A stretch of 64,000 nucleotides of DNA from Clostridium sp. MCC353 (lineage in GTDB: Bacteria > Bacillota > Clostridia > Lachnospirales > Lachnospiraceae), in contig NZ_WQPN01000066.1 in NCBI RefSeq assembly GCF_018785315.1, positions 1 through 64,000 of the forward strand, given 5' to 3'. Below the pieces are notes generated by a model, which searched no databases, was not told the origin of the DNA, and saw only the letters and a program-made list of their open reading frames with translations. A program made the translations under genes and the position numbers. The stretch's first letter is position 1; each line of letters starts with the position of its first letter. Shown piece after piece: positions 49,586 to 59,138 of this stretch.

Positions 49586-50884
49586 TTAAATCAGGTTTCC
49601 ATCCGGGTCAAATTCCATTTCATAGGGACCGCGGATCAATTGGATATCTTCTCTGCCTTCAATGGAATAGAACAATTCTTCAGATACTTCAATCTCATGA
49701 AGCCGGGAGGTGTTTTTGATGCGGGCCATCCGCACCCTGGAAAAATCAATGCCGTTGCAGCATCTTATGGCCAGCAGCACTGCCTCCCTGTCGCTGTTGG
49801 CGTACATGGGCATTTTACAGCCCTGAATCTCTGTGGAAGTGATCAGATTGGTCCATACCTGGGCCCAGTCGATCCCTCTCATACAGCGCAGGGTTGTGAC
49901 ATCTGCCTCTGCAATGCCGGAACCGTTGTGGCGGCTCTCTTCGGTCACTCCCAAAATCACCATTTTTTTCAAATCCAGAATGTGTTTAAAGGATTCGTCC
50001 GATCCGTTGGCTCTTCCTGTCACATTGGGGTCCTGGCCGTAGCCGCTGATATTTTTACCGATTTCATCGATGACAAGCACATCCAGACTGTTGAATTTAA
50101 AGACTGCCAGCCGGTCTTTTGCCAATTTAAGCAGCTTTTTGTCCATTTCCATGATGTCTTCCGGTTTGGCGGCTTCAATGGCGCAGATCTGGTCATAAGC
50201 GTTTTGTACCAGGCCGATTCCAAACGCTACGGGAGCTTTCTTTAAGAACAGTTCCGCCGCCTCCGGAACCCTTTTGGAAAACTCAGGAAATCCCTGCATG
50301 TGAAACGCTGAAGCGCCGATATGCTTTGCCAGGCCGATTGCGATCATCTTAGCCAGACCGCTTTCATGATCTCCCCTGAAATCCGTATGGGGTTTTACTT
50401 TATTCAGGATCACGATGCCGTCGGATTCAAAGGCGGCTTTATCGCAGTATAGCGGGGTTCCATTGGACAATTCCCCGTATTTCACCACTTCCATGGATGA
50501 CGTGACCGGCACGCCCATGGCGGATTCGGTGATGCCGTATCCAGCCAGAATCTCCGTCTGGCCTTGGGCGGTTCCCCCTCCATGGCTTCCCATGGCGGGG
50601 ATCAGAAACGGCTTGGCCCCCCACTCCTTTAAACGGCTGCAAATGGTTTTGACAATCACGTCCAGGTGTGGAATTCCTCTGCTTCCCACCGCAACGCAGA
50701 TCCGTCTTCCTGCAAACTGGCTGTGGTCTTTCAACTCCTGCTCCATGATCCTGACAATGTGTCCCGGTATGTCTTCTATCTCGGATTTATCATAATTCTG
50801 GCGGATTGTGACCATCCTGGGAATCCTGATCTGATCCATTCCCTCAACGATTACGCCGCTCACCTTAGGAAACTCTATAAACAC
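49586..50884 (-). CDS. LarA-like (lactate racemase N-domain family) protein
   Basis: A 432-residue protein of the LarA/DUF2088 superfamily. KPFLIPAMGSHGGGTAQGQT and VKPHTDFRGDHESGLAKM carry the conserved His and Lys. Known LarA homologues use a nickel-pincer cofactor to racemise or epimerise 2-hydroxy acids, including some sugar acids. The locus context suggests a sugar-acid epimerase. No larBCE cofactor genes are in the window. It starts with GTG (50884), with GAGGTG upstream, and overlaps the HIT gene by 10 bp. Confidence 0.8.
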   Translation of the reverse strand: MFIEFPKVSGVIVEGMDQIRIPRMVTIRQNYDKSEIEDIPGHIVRIMEQELKDHSQFAGRRICVAVGSRGIPHLDVIVKTICSRLKEWGAKPFLIPAMGSHGGGTAQGQTEILAGYGITESAMGVPVTSSMEVVKYGELSNGTPLYCDKAAFESDGIVILNKVKPHTDFRGDHESGLAKMIAIGLAKHIGASAFHMQGFPEFSKRVPEAAELFLKKAPVAFGIGLVQNAYDQICAIEAAKPEDIMEMDKKLLKLAKDRLAVFKFNSLDVLVIDEIGKNISGYGQDPNVTGRANGSDESFKHILDLKKMVILGVTEESRHNGSGIAEADVTTLRCMRGIDWAQVWTNLITSTEIQGCKMPMYANSDREAVLLAIRCCNGIDFSRVRMARIKNTSRLHEIEVSEELFYSIEGREDIQLIRGPYEMEFDPDGNLI

Positions 50885-51342
50885 CTGCTGTCACCTCGGA
50901 TCTTTCCGGCTTTTTCCTGCTTCTCTGCTTCATTTTTAATCATTCGGATCATGTCTTCATATTCCTCACCGGAGAGCAGCTCCGGGGGCTGGGGATCCAT
51001 TATAAAAATCCCGCCCCAGTCAGGCCCGTCCGGATATTTGGGCGTGATGTGGCAGTGCAGATGGCTCATTTTATCCGCATACATGCCGATGTTCACCTGG
51101 CCCGGATGAAATACTTCCGTCAGAATGGAGGCTGTTTGATAAACCGCATGAAAGAACTTCCCGGATTTTTCCTCATCCATATCGGCGATCTTTCCTATGT
51201 GTCCGTCACAGGCCAGCACCACACGTCCCCGGTAAGTCTGGTTTTTCATGAGATAGAGGGGGAATCCCTCTATCTCACAGACCGGCAGCATAACGCTATT
51301 TAGCTGTTCTCCTTTATCACAGTACATACAGTTTTTATCCAT
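50875..51342 (-). CDS. HIT-family protein
   Basis: A 155-residue histidine-triad nucleotide-binding protein. The triad is HLHCHITPKYPDGP (His-x-His-x-His-like). An N-terminal CxxC (NCMYCDKGE) could bind zinc. HIT proteins hydrolyse or transfer nucleotide groups. Its substrate here is unknown. It lies between the transporter and the LarA-like gene and is probably part of the same transcript. Confidence 0.87.
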   Translation of the reverse strand: MDKNCMYCDKGEQLNSVMLPVCEIEGFPLYLMKNQTYRGRVVLACDGHIGKIADMDEEKSGKFFHAVYQTASILTEVFHPGQVNIGMYADKMSHLHCHITPKYPDGPDWGGIFIMDPQPPELLSGEEYEDMIRMIKNEAEKQEKAGKIRGDSRCL

Positions 51343-51410
51343 TTCATTCCATGGGATTTCGCATCAAATCCCTGTCCTTTCTCAAATTTAGCGCCTGCAT
51401 TTCATGTGGT

Positions 51411-52583
51411 CTAATAGGCCGGCGGATAGTCGTTAGCGTTGTCGATGGTGATCACCGGCAGTTCCATGGATATGCTCTTTTCTGACGGCACGATGTTATT
51501 GACCACAATGTCGTTAACAATTTTCATGGCTCCGCCCGATTCCAGAATCGGAGACTGGTAAATGGTTCCCAGATAATTTTTCCCTTCTTTGATGGCATTT
51601 AAATTGGCTTCCTGGCCTCCCACTGATACGATCTGGACCTTTTCGTTCTCACCGGATAAATCTTCCTGCACTGCCTGAAGGGCGCCATAGCCTACGGCGT
51701 CGTCAATCGCCCAAACCGCGTCGATCTCCCCGGAAAACTTGGTTAAAAATGCGGCCATATAGGTTTTCCCATTTTCAGCGGACCAGTTGCAGGACGGGGA
51801 AACTCCCAGACATTCAAAATTATAACCTTTCTCTTTCGCCTGATCCTCAAATCCCGCCAGGCGCAGACGCCCCACCTCATCGGAGGTATCCTGTCCTAAG
51901 TGAACATATTTGCATCCGTCAGGATATTTTTCATGAAGCAGGTCCGCGGCAAGCTGGCCTTCTAAGTAACAATCCGGCCCAAAGTAAGTAGTATAATAGG
52001 GTTCTCCCTCTTCCGTCAGCTTTTTATTACAGATCACCAGAGGAATCCCGGCTTCCGATATCTTCTTAGCGGCTGCAATCAGCGCAGTTCCGTCAATGGG
52101 CTGCATCATAATGCAGGACGCGCCCATCGCTATGGCCTCTTCTGCCTGCTGGGCCTGGAGCGTGGGATCATTCTGGGCGTCAAAAGCGATCCAGTCCACA
52201 TCAGGATACTCCGCAGACTTTTCCTTAAAGTTGGAAAAATAAGCCCCGCTGTACGCGGAGGTAGTTTTGCTCATCAGCAGACATACCACCGGGCGCTCGG
52301 AAGACGCCGCCTGAGCCGGTTCCCCCACTTTTGCGGCGCTGTCCGCCGCCTTGCTGTCTGCGGTTTGGGCGTCCGCCGCCTTCTTATCCCCTTCTTCCGC
52401 TGCTTTCTCCGCCGCTTCTCCCCCTGGCTTCTCCGCCGCTTTTTCCCCGTCTTTTCCCGTGGCTGCCGTTGTCGCAGCAGCCGATGCCGCCGTCGTCCCG
52501 GCCTGGCCTCCATTTCCTCCGCAGCCCGTCAAAGCTGCCGCCAAACACCCTGCCAAAAACAAAGCCATAAATCTTTTTCTCAT
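51411..52583 (-). CDS. Sugar ABC transporter substrate-binding lipoprotein
   Basis: A 390-residue RbsB-type binding protein. A lipoprotein signal peptide ends in ALTGCGG. A Lys/Glu/Ala-rich linker follows (KDGEKAAEKPGGEAAEKAA, about 45-80). The periplasmic-binding fold begins RPVVCLLMSKTTSAYSGAYF, with LQAQQAEEAIAMGASCIMMQ, VICNKKLTEEGEP and AVWAIDDAVGYGALQAVQED. It captures a sugar or sugar acid for the RbsC/RbsA-like proteins that precede it in transcription. The start at 52583 has GAGGAG 6 nt upstream. Confidence 0.92.
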   Translation of the reverse strand: MRKRFMALFLAGCLAAALTGCGGNGGQAGTTAASAAATTAATGKDGEKAAEKPGGEAAEKAAEEGDKKAADAQTADSKAADSAAKVGEPAQAASSERPVVCLLMSKTTSAYSGAYFSNFKEKSAEYPDVDWIAFDAQNDPTLQAQQAEEAIAMGASCIMMQPIDGTALIAAAKKISEAGIPLVICNKKLTEEGEPYYTTYFGPDCYLEGQLAADLLHEKYPDGCKYVHLGQDTSDEVGRLRLAGFEDQAKEKGYNFECLGVSPSCNWSAENGKTYMAAFLTKFSGEIDAVWAIDDAVGYGALQAVQEDLSGENEKVQIVSVGGQEANLNAIKEGKNYLGTIYQSPILESGGAMKIVNDIVVNNIVPSEKSISMELPVITIDNANDYPPAY

Positions 52584-52658
52584 TCTTTCTCCTCTTTTCT
52601 GCGCTGCTGTCATTTATCCTCAGGTCTATGGTGCAGCGCGGCCATAAACCGGGAAATG

Positions 52659-53639
52659 TTATGAATCTTTATTCTTCTCAATGGACGCCTTATTAAAAAG
52701 AAGGAACATCACCAGTATGATGCCGATAATTCCGATCTGAAGGTTTGCCAGGGACGCATCCACCTGATACAGAACTTTTTGGATCAACTGCATCGCGCAT
52801 ACTCCCAGAAATGCCCGGAACGCATTGCCGTATCCGCCCGTCATTGCCAGGCCGCCCAGCACGCAGGCTGCCACGGTCTGAAGGGAATACCTCTCGCCAA
52901 CCGCACCATTTCCCGCTGAATTGAGTGCTATGATGAACAGGGAGGTGATAGCGCCGCACAATCCCGAAATGATGTAACAGATCACCGTAACCCTGGTGGT
53001 GTCGATGCCCGACAGGGCCGCTGCCTCCTTATTGCCGCCCACCACATATACGCTCTGGCCGAACTTGGTGTATTTCAGCAGAATACTGGCTGCCGTCAGG
53101 ACGATGATTAAGGCAGCAAATGGCAGGGTGATGGTCATAAACCCCAGATTCAGAAGTTCCATATCATAAAGGCCTGCCAGGGTCTTATTATAGCTGAATA
53201 CCGGCTGGCCGCCGCTGACCACCAGCCCCACCCCTTTAAACACCATCTGGCTGCCCAACGTGGCGATAAATGGATTCATGCCCAGCTTTCCCACAATGAT
53301 TCCGTTGAACACTCCCGCCAGAACGCCGCCTGTCAGGATAAAAGCCACCGCGGGCACCAGCCCGATCTGATTGGATGTGATCACCCCCACCACAGTCAGC
53401 ATGGAAACGATCATTCCTATGGAAAGATCGTTACAGCCCAAAAGCATGACAAAGGACACTCCTATGGCCATAAGCCCCCAAACGGAAACATTTTTGCTCA
53501 ACGTGGTGAGAGACGCAGGGGACAGATAAGTTTTGGAAAAAAAGCTGGGTATGACCAGCAGCAGAATGCAGATGATATAAACGCAGTTCCGCATTAAAAA
53601 ATTGCCCGAATCTTTTAAGGAGAGTTTCTTTTGTTTCAT
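52659..53639 (-). CDS. Sugar ABC transporter permease (RbsC family), second
   Basis: A 326-residue membrane permease with about eight to ten hydrophobic helices. The RbsC hallmark GCNDLSIGMIVSMLTVVGV and AVYGGN-like VYVVGGNKEAAALSGI are present. It ends in NKASIEKNKDS. It begins with an ATGA overlap with the preceding permease gene, so the two are probably the halves of a heterodimeric channel. Confidence 0.93.
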   Translation of the reverse strand: MKQKKLSLKDSGNFLMRNCVYIICILLLVIPSFFSKTYLSPASLTTLSKNVSVWGLMAIGVSFVMLLGCNDLSIGMIVSMLTVVGVITSNQIGLVPAVAFILTGGVLAGVFNGIIVGKLGMNPFIATLGSQMVFKGVGLVVSGGQPVFSYNKTLAGLYDMELLNLGFMTITLPFAALIIVLTAASILLKYTKFGQSVYVVGGNKEAAALSGIDTTRVTVICYIISGLCGAITSLFIIALNSAGNGAVGERYSLQTVAACVLGGLAMTGGYGNAFRAFLGVCAMQLIQKVLYQVDASLANLQIGIIGIILVMFLLFNKASIEKNKDS

Positions 53640-54649
53640 GATTTCTTCCCTCCCTGCTTTTTATCGATCAGCCCATTCATCAGGATCACGCCCAGCATCA
53701 GCGCGCCGCGGATCACCCACTGGACGTTGATGTTCACGTTAAACTGAACATAGAACAGGGCCAGGACTCCGAGAAACAAAGAACCCAAAACAGTTCCGAT
53801 CATGCCTCCCGCGCCTCCGGTCAGCAGCGCGCCTCCCAGCACAACCGCCACAATCGCGTCAAATTCTTTGCCCACGCCCATCAGCATATCTCCTGATTCC
53901 GTGTAGGATGCAATGAACACTCCCGCGATTCCCGACATCATGCCGGAAATCATATAGACGAACACGATCATCCGTTTGGAATCAATTCCGGAAAAACGGG
54001 CCGCCGTGGGGTTTCCGCCCACCGCATACACCTTTCTTCCGATGGTGGTTTTATGCAGGATGAAACCCAGTATCAAAAATACCAGCGTGATGAACACGAT
54101 GGGGAATGGTATGATCCCTCCGATTCTGCCTTTGCCGATAAACCGGAACATGGCCAGGCTTTTGGGATAGACCGTCCCTCCGCCGTTATAGAGCACATGG
54201 ATGGACTGGATGATATAAGCCATTCCAAGGGTGCACACAAAGGCATTCAGTCCGCATACACCGACTAAAATCCCATTTACCATGCCCAAAACCATGCATA
54301 CCGCTACCGGCGTAAGGATGGATATGAGAGAAACCGTATTTTCACCAAAGCGGTCAAAATACTTACTGCCCACCACGCAGGCGATGGAAGCCGCAAACTG
54401 CATCATGCATCCGGTGGACAAGTCATTATTTCCGCTGATAATTACAAATGTAACTCCGCTGGCAATCAGGGCCGTACTTCCTACCGCCAGAATTATTTTT
54501 ATGAAATAATTATAGGCGGACGCCCCGCTCTTTAAGATGGCCGGGCTGTGGATGCACTGGGCCGCCAAAAGGATCACAATCCCTCCCAGCAGTACAATTA
54601 AGCGGATGTGTTTTGCCCAATCAATTTTTTCAAGTCCTTTCCCGTTCAT
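53636..54649 (-). CDS. Sugar ABC transporter permease (RbsC family), first
   Basis: A 337-residue permease with many membrane helices. Hallmarks are SGNNDLSTGCMMQFAASIA, VYAVGGNPTAARFSGI and ALLTGGAGGMIGTVLGSLFL. GGAGG precedes the ATG, within the last codons of the ATP-binding gene (20-bp overlap). Confidence 0.93.
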   Translation of the reverse strand: MNGKGLEKIDWAKHIRLIVLLGGIVILLAAQCIHSPAILKSGASAYNYFIKIILAVGSTALIASGVTFVIISGNNDLSTGCMMQFAASIACVVGSKYFDRFGENTVSLISILTPVAVCMVLGMVNGILVGVCGLNAFVCTLGMAYIIQSIHVLYNGGGTVYPKSLAMFRFIGKGRIGGIIPFPIVFITLVFLILGFILHKTTIGRKVYAVGGNPTAARFSGIDSKRMIVFVYMISGMMSGIAGVFIASYTESGDMLMGVGKEFDAIVAVVLGGALLTGGAGGMIGTVLGSLFLGVLALFYVQFNVNINVQWVIRGALMLGVILMNGLIDKKQGGKKS

Positions 54650-56147
54650 TTTTTCTACCTCCCAGCGCCGCTTCCATTACTGTCTGACTGCTGCATTTTT
54701 CAATATCCAAATCTCCGGTCATGCGCCCTTCGGACATGGTAATAATCCTGTCGCTTAATCCCAGGACCTCCGGAAGCTCGGAAGAAATGACGATCACAGC
54801 CACTCCTTTTGCTGCCAGTTCGTTGATCAGACGGTAGATTTCCGTCTTCGCCCCCACGTCAATTCCCCTTGTGGGCTCGTCCAGAATCAGGATTTTAGGG
54901 CTCATCATCAGCCATTTAGCGATCACGACTTTCTGCTGGTTCCCCCCTGATAAGTCTCCCGCCGTTTTTCCCAGGCTGGGGGTTTTTATATCCAGATATT
55001 CTTTAAATTCATTGGCGATCCGGTTTTCTTCCCGGTCCCTGGTAATTCCGAATCTGGCTGTCTCATTCATCTTAACAATCATCGCATTAAACTTGACGCT
55101 GAGGCGCAGGATCAGCCCCTGCTGTCTTCTGTCCTCGGGCACAAAACCGATGCCCGCGCTGATGGCTTCTGCCGGGGAATTTAACTTCCGCTTCTTTCCG
55201 TCGATATAAATTTCTCCCGCATCCAGCTTCTCAATCCCCATGAGCGCGGTCATGACCTCCGAACGCCCCGCGCCCACCAGGCCGAAAAATCCTAATACTT
55301 CCCCTCTTCTCACCTGAAAGCTGATGTCCTCAAATACACCTTTTCTTGTCAGCCCCCTGGCTTCCAGGGCAATGCCGCCTTTTTCCACCTTCTGCTTGTT
55401 ATAGTAATTTTCAATTTTTCTGCCTATCATATGGCCGATTATCATATCCTGGCTTACACTCCGGTCATTGGCAAAGGTGATGATCTTTTTTCCGTCGCGG
55501 AATACGGATATCCGGTCGGATATCTGCGTGATCTCTTCTAATTTGTGGGAAATATAGAAAATTCCGATCCCCTTTTCTTTTAAAGAACGAATCACCCGGA
55601 ACAGGATTGCCGTCTCATTATCCGTAAGGGAAGACGTGGGCTCATCCATAATAATGACCTTTGCTTTCCTGGAAACCGCCCGCCCTATTTCAATCATCTG
55701 ATGCTGGGCCACAGAAAGGTCTTTGGCAATTGTCTTTGGCGATAAATCCATTCCCAAAAGGCTTAACACTTCCTGAGCGTCCTGATACAGCTTTTTATAG
55801 TCCACCAGACCATACCGGTTGACCGGCAGATTGCCCAAAAACAAATTTCTTGCCACATCCAGCATAGGTACGATGGTCAGTTCCTGATAAATGCAGCTGA
55901 TTCCCATCTCAATGGACTGATGGATGTTATGGAACACAGCCGGTTTTCCTTCAAAATAATACTCCCCCTCATCCCGCTTGTAGACTCCTGTGAGCACTTT
56001 CATGAGAGTGGACTTTCCCGCTCCATTTTCACCTACAATTGAATGGACTTCCCCCTTTTTTATATCCAGATCAACGCCTCCTAACGCCTGGACTCCGGGA
56101 AAATATTTGCTGATGCCTTTGACCTCTAAAATCACATTCTGGTCCAA
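54630..56147 (-). CDS. Sugar ABC transporter ATP-binding protein (RbsA family)
   Basis: A 505-residue fused double ATPase. First cassette: GENGAGKSTLMKVLTG (Walker A), LSVAQHQMIEIGRA (signature) and IIMDEPTSSL (Walker B). Second cassette: FGLVGAGRSEVMTALMG (degenerate Walker A), LSGGNQQKVVIAKWL and ILILDEPTRGIDVGAK. This degeneracy is usual in RbsA-type proteins. It opens the importer block. The start is TTG at 56147, with AAAGGAG 8 nt upstream. Confidence 0.95.
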   Translation of the reverse strand: MDQNVILEVKGISKYFPGVQALGGVDLDIKKGEVHSIVGENGAGKSTLMKVLTGVYKRDEGEYYFEGKPAVFHNIHQSIEMGISCIYQELTIVPMLDVARNLFLGNLPVNRYGLVDYKKLYQDAQEVLSLLGMDLSPKTIAKDLSVAQHQMIEIGRAVSRKAKVIIMDEPTSSLTDNETAILFRVIRSLKEKGIGIFYISHKLEEITQISDRISVFRDGKKIITFANDRSVSQDMIIGHMIGRKIENYYNKQKVEKGGIALEARGLTRKGVFEDISFQVRRGEVLGFFGLVGAGRSEVMTALMGIEKLDAGEIYIDGKKRKLNSPAEAISAGIGFVPEDRRQQGLILRLSVKFNAMIVKMNETARFGITRDREENRIANEFKEYLDIKTPSLGKTAGDLSGGNQQKVVIAKWLMMSPKILILDEPTRGIDVGAKTEIYRLINELAAKGVAVIVISSELPEVLGLSDRIITMSEGRMTGDLDIEKCSSQTVMEAALGGRKNERERT

Positions 56148-56577
56148 AAAGAATACTCCTTTCTACTGCTGAAAATAAATCCATTTTTAACTGACTACCT
56201 ATATGCAACATGTATCTTATCCCTGTCCTTATGATAAGTTAGGGGTTTTTAGAAATCAATATTTTTTGAAATATTTGTCAAAATCCAGTCTTTATTTCGC
56301 CTTATATTGTACATATTGCACAATCTCATGGACAAAATCAGGTCCTTTGGTTCTTTTTGGTTTTTTCAGAACAAACCGGATTTTTCTATTTTTTACATCT
56401 ATTTTTTAGGGGGTTGTAGTTTTGAGAAAACCGTGATACAGTATAGGCAAATCCATTTTAAATCTGATAATGTCTTATTCCATTTCCCTGACTGATTAAA
56501 ACTTATATGCATAGTTATCCCTTTCTGTTTTATATGTCAATTTTGTATGTCAATAAAAAAAGAAAGGACTGTGATCA
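56148..56577. promoter_or_regulatory. Divergent control region between the importer and dehydratase operons
   Basis: 430 bp without a gene. AT-rich, with ATTGTACATATTGCACAAT (56306-56324), an imperfect dyad of ATTGT..CA half-sites, a possible operator for the GntR/LacI-type regulator. TATAGG near 56440 and several TTG-rich words could form a plus-strand promoter, but none is convincing. AAAGGAC lies before the uxaA-type ATG. Confidence 0.45.
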
Positions 56578-58164
56578 ATGCGCTCTGAAATAACTATAAG
56601 CTCCGAAACCTTATTGAAAATAGGGCCAAAAGATAATGTGGCCGTAGCTTTGGTCGATCTGTATCCAAACCACAGGTATAAAACCGCCGGACGGGAAATC
56701 TGCGTGTCCTCTGCAATACCGAAAGCCCACAAGGTGGCTCTTGTCCGGATAGAAAAAGGGGAAAACGCAGTGAAATACGGCGCGCCCATCGGCGTCGCCA
56801 CGGAAACCATAGCGCCGGGAGATCATGTACATTCCCATAATCTGCGCACAGGTTTAGACGGCATTCTGGAATACCGTTATACTCCTGATGCCGCGTTACG
56901 GGAACTGCTGACAGAAACGTCCGGACCTGCCGGCATTTGCAATCTCTCCGGCCAATTTGGGATCGCCGATCAATCCCACACTTCCGGCATTCCCGATACC
57001 TTCGACGGATATCTTCGGCCGGACGGCCGGGCGGGAACGCGCAATGAAGTGTGGATTATTCCCACCGTGGGCTGTGTAAACCGGACAGTACGTATTCTGG
57101 AGGAACGTGCCCGCAAACTGTATGGGAACCGTATAGACGGCATCTTTTCATTTCCCCATAATTCCGGCTGCAGCCAGCTTGGAGAGGACCATTTGACCAC
57201 CCAGAAACTGCTTCGCGGTTTAATCCGGCATCCCAATGCGGGAGCTGTCTTGGTGGTCAGTCTGGGCTGCGAGAATAATAATCTGGAAAATTTTCTGCCT
57301 GTATTGGGAAATTTTAACCCGGAACGGGTGAAATTCTTAGTCACTCAGAACTGTGACGATGAATATGAAGAAGGTTTAAAACTTTTAGATCAACTGACTG
57401 GTTTTGCATCCCGAACCGGACGGACGCCCCTGCCTCTGAGCAAACTCCAACTGGGATTTAAATGCGGCAGTTCAGATGCATTTTCCGGCGTCTCCGCCAA
57501 TCCTCTGTGCGGCCAAATCGCGGATCTGGTCATTCAGAAGGGGGGAACCTGCATTTTAACAGAGGTTCCTGAGATGTTCGGAGCGGAACAGGAACTGATG
57601 AACCGGGCCGTTTCCGAAGAAGTTTTCCATAAGATTGTATCCCTGGTCAACGGGTTTAAATCCTACTTTAAGCGATACAACCAGCCCATTTATGAAAACC
57701 CGTGCCCTGGCAATAAAAAGGGCGGTATCACCACCCTGGAGGAAAAATCCCTGGGCTGTATCCAAAAAGGCGGCTGTTCTCCGGTGACGGATGTGCTCTC
57801 CTATGGCGATTATCCCCTATGCGCCGGATTAAACCTCTTAAACGGTCCCGGAAATGATGCGGTTTCCTGCACTAATCTGACGGCCAGCGGCTGTAACATC
57901 ATTTTATTTACTACGGGCGGCGGCAATCCTTTCGGCGCTCCGGCTCCTACGGTGAAAATTTCTTCCAACTCCGCACTGGCAGACCATAAACAGGGCTGGA
58001 TCGATTTTAACGCGGGCCCCCTGTTAGAAGGTTCCTCCTTTGAGCAGGAAAGGGAACTGCTTTTCAGGCAGCTTATAAAAACCGCTTCCGGGCAGATCCA
58101 AACCAAAAGCGAGTTATATGGCTACCGGGACATTTCCATCTTCAAAGATGGAATTCTGATGTAG
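56578..58164 (+). CDS. uxaA: UxaA-family dehydratase, fused SAF and large domain
   Basis: A 528-residue full-length altronate/galactarate dehydratase-like enzyme. SAF domain (1-100): DNVAVALVDLYPNH, GAPIGVATETIAPGDHVHSH. Large domain (about 140-528): FDGYLRPDGRAGTRNEVWII, FPHNSGCSQLGEDH, VSLGCENNNLENF, LQLGFKCGSSDAFSGVSANP and TTGGGNPFGAPAPTVKISSN. Cys positions of the cofactor site are kept. It should dehydrate a hexonate to 2-keto-3-deoxygluconate (or an epimer), the substrate of the next gene. Confidence 0.9.
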   Translation: MRSEITISSETLLKIGPKDNVAVALVDLYPNHRYKTAGREICVSSAIPKAHKVALVRIEKGENAVKYGAPIGVATETIAPGDHVHSHNLRTGLDGILEYRYTPDAALRELLTETSGPAGICNLSGQFGIADQSHTSGIPDTFDGYLRPDGRAGTRNEVWIIPTVGCVNRTVRILEERARKLYGNRIDGIFSFPHNSGCSQLGEDHLTTQKLLRGLIRHPNAGAVLVVSLGCENNNLENFLPVLGNFNPERVKFLVTQNCDDEYEEGLKLLDQLTGFASRTGRTPLPLSKLQLGFKCGSSDAFSGVSANPLCGQIADLVIQKGGTCILTEVPEMFGAEQELMNRAVSEEVFHKIVSLVNGFKSYFKRYNQPIYENPCPGNKKGGITTLEEKSLGCIQKGGCSPVTDVLSYGDYPLCAGLNLLNGPGNDAVSCTNLTASGCNIILFTTGGGNPFGAPAPTVKISSNSALADHKQGWIDFNAGPLLEGSSFEQERELLFRQLIKTASGQIQTKSELYGYRDISIFKDGILM

Positions 58165-58175
58165 GAGGTGCTGTT

Positions 58176-59126
58176 ATGGCTGAAATCGTGACACTTGGGG
58201 AAACCATGGCCTCTTTTTCCCCTTCCTCCCCAGGCCCTCTCCGCTACATGCGCAGTTTTGAAAGCAGGACTGCGGGTGCGGAAAGCAACCTGGCTGTGGG
58301 CGTATCCAAGCTGGGGCATTCCGCCTCCTGGATCAGCGCCTTAGGCGAAGATGAATTCGGACATTTTATAGAAAATTCCATCCGGTCGGAAGGCGTGGAT
58401 ACCAGTCTTGTCCGTTACGACCCGGAGCACAAAACAGGCCTCATGTTTAAACAGGTGAAAGCCGCCGGAGAAACTTCCGTTTTCTACTACAGGGAAAACT
58501 CCGCGGCCAGCCATATGCCAAAAGACATAGCGCCCGTTTCCGCAATCCAATCCGCATCCATTTTCCACACCACAGGAATCACCCCCATATTGGGGGAAAG
58601 CTGCCGGGAAGCCGTATACGCCTGTGTTTTCGCTGCCCAAAAACACGGCACACTGTTCAGTTTTGACCCCAATATCAGAAAAAAACTGTGGAAAAACAGG
58701 GATTACACCCACCTGATCACAGATCTCATTTTCCAGGCTGACATCGTACTGCTCGGGCTTTCCGAAGCAAAAATGCTGTTTTCCTCCACCGAAATCCCCC
58801 GTCTGGCAGACAATCTGTTCACCAACGGAAAAGCCAAATATATAGCCGTAAAAGATGGTAAAAATGGAGCCATTGTGATGGATCAAAACCAGATCATCCC
58901 CATTTCCCCCCATCCATGCTGCTGCATAGACCCCATAGGCGCCGGAGACGCATTCAATTCCGCTTTCCTCTGCGGCATCCTGGAGAGCAGAACCCTTTCA
59001 GAATGCGGCCTCATGGGCGCGGCCGCAGGCGCCCTGGCCACAGAAACCTATGGCGATACCGAAGGTTATCCCACCTGCGCCGTAATGAATTCCATACTGA
59101 ATAACAAATCCGATATTTTTCGATGA
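58176..59126 (+). CDS. kdgK: PfkB-family 2-keto-3-deoxygluconate kinase
   Basis: A 316-residue sugar kinase. Start VTLGETMASFSP with RYMRSFESRTAGAESNLAVGVSKLG, typical of KDG kinases. The ATP/anion-hole motif is DPIGAGDAFNSAFLCG with the catalytic Asp, and the TFDPN-like FSFDPNIRKKLW fits. It phosphorylates the 2-keto-3-deoxy acid at C6. AGGAGG precedes the ATG, 11 bp after the dehydratase gene. Confidence 0.93.
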   Translation: MAEIVTLGETMASFSPSSPGPLRYMRSFESRTAGAESNLAVGVSKLGHSASWISALGEDEFGHFIENSIRSEGVDTSLVRYDPEHKTGLMFKQVKAAGETSVFYYRENSAASHMPKDIAPVSAIQSASIFHTTGITPILGESCREAVYACVFAAQKHGTLFSFDPNIRKKLWKNRDYTHLITDLIFQADIVLLGLSEAKMLFSSTEIPRLADNLFTNGKAKYIAVKDGKNGAIVMDQNQIIPISPHPCCCIDPIGAGDAFNSAFLCGILESRTLSECGLMGAAAGALATETYGDTEGYPTCAVMNSILNNKSDIFR

Positions 59127-59138
59127 AAGGATAAAAAT

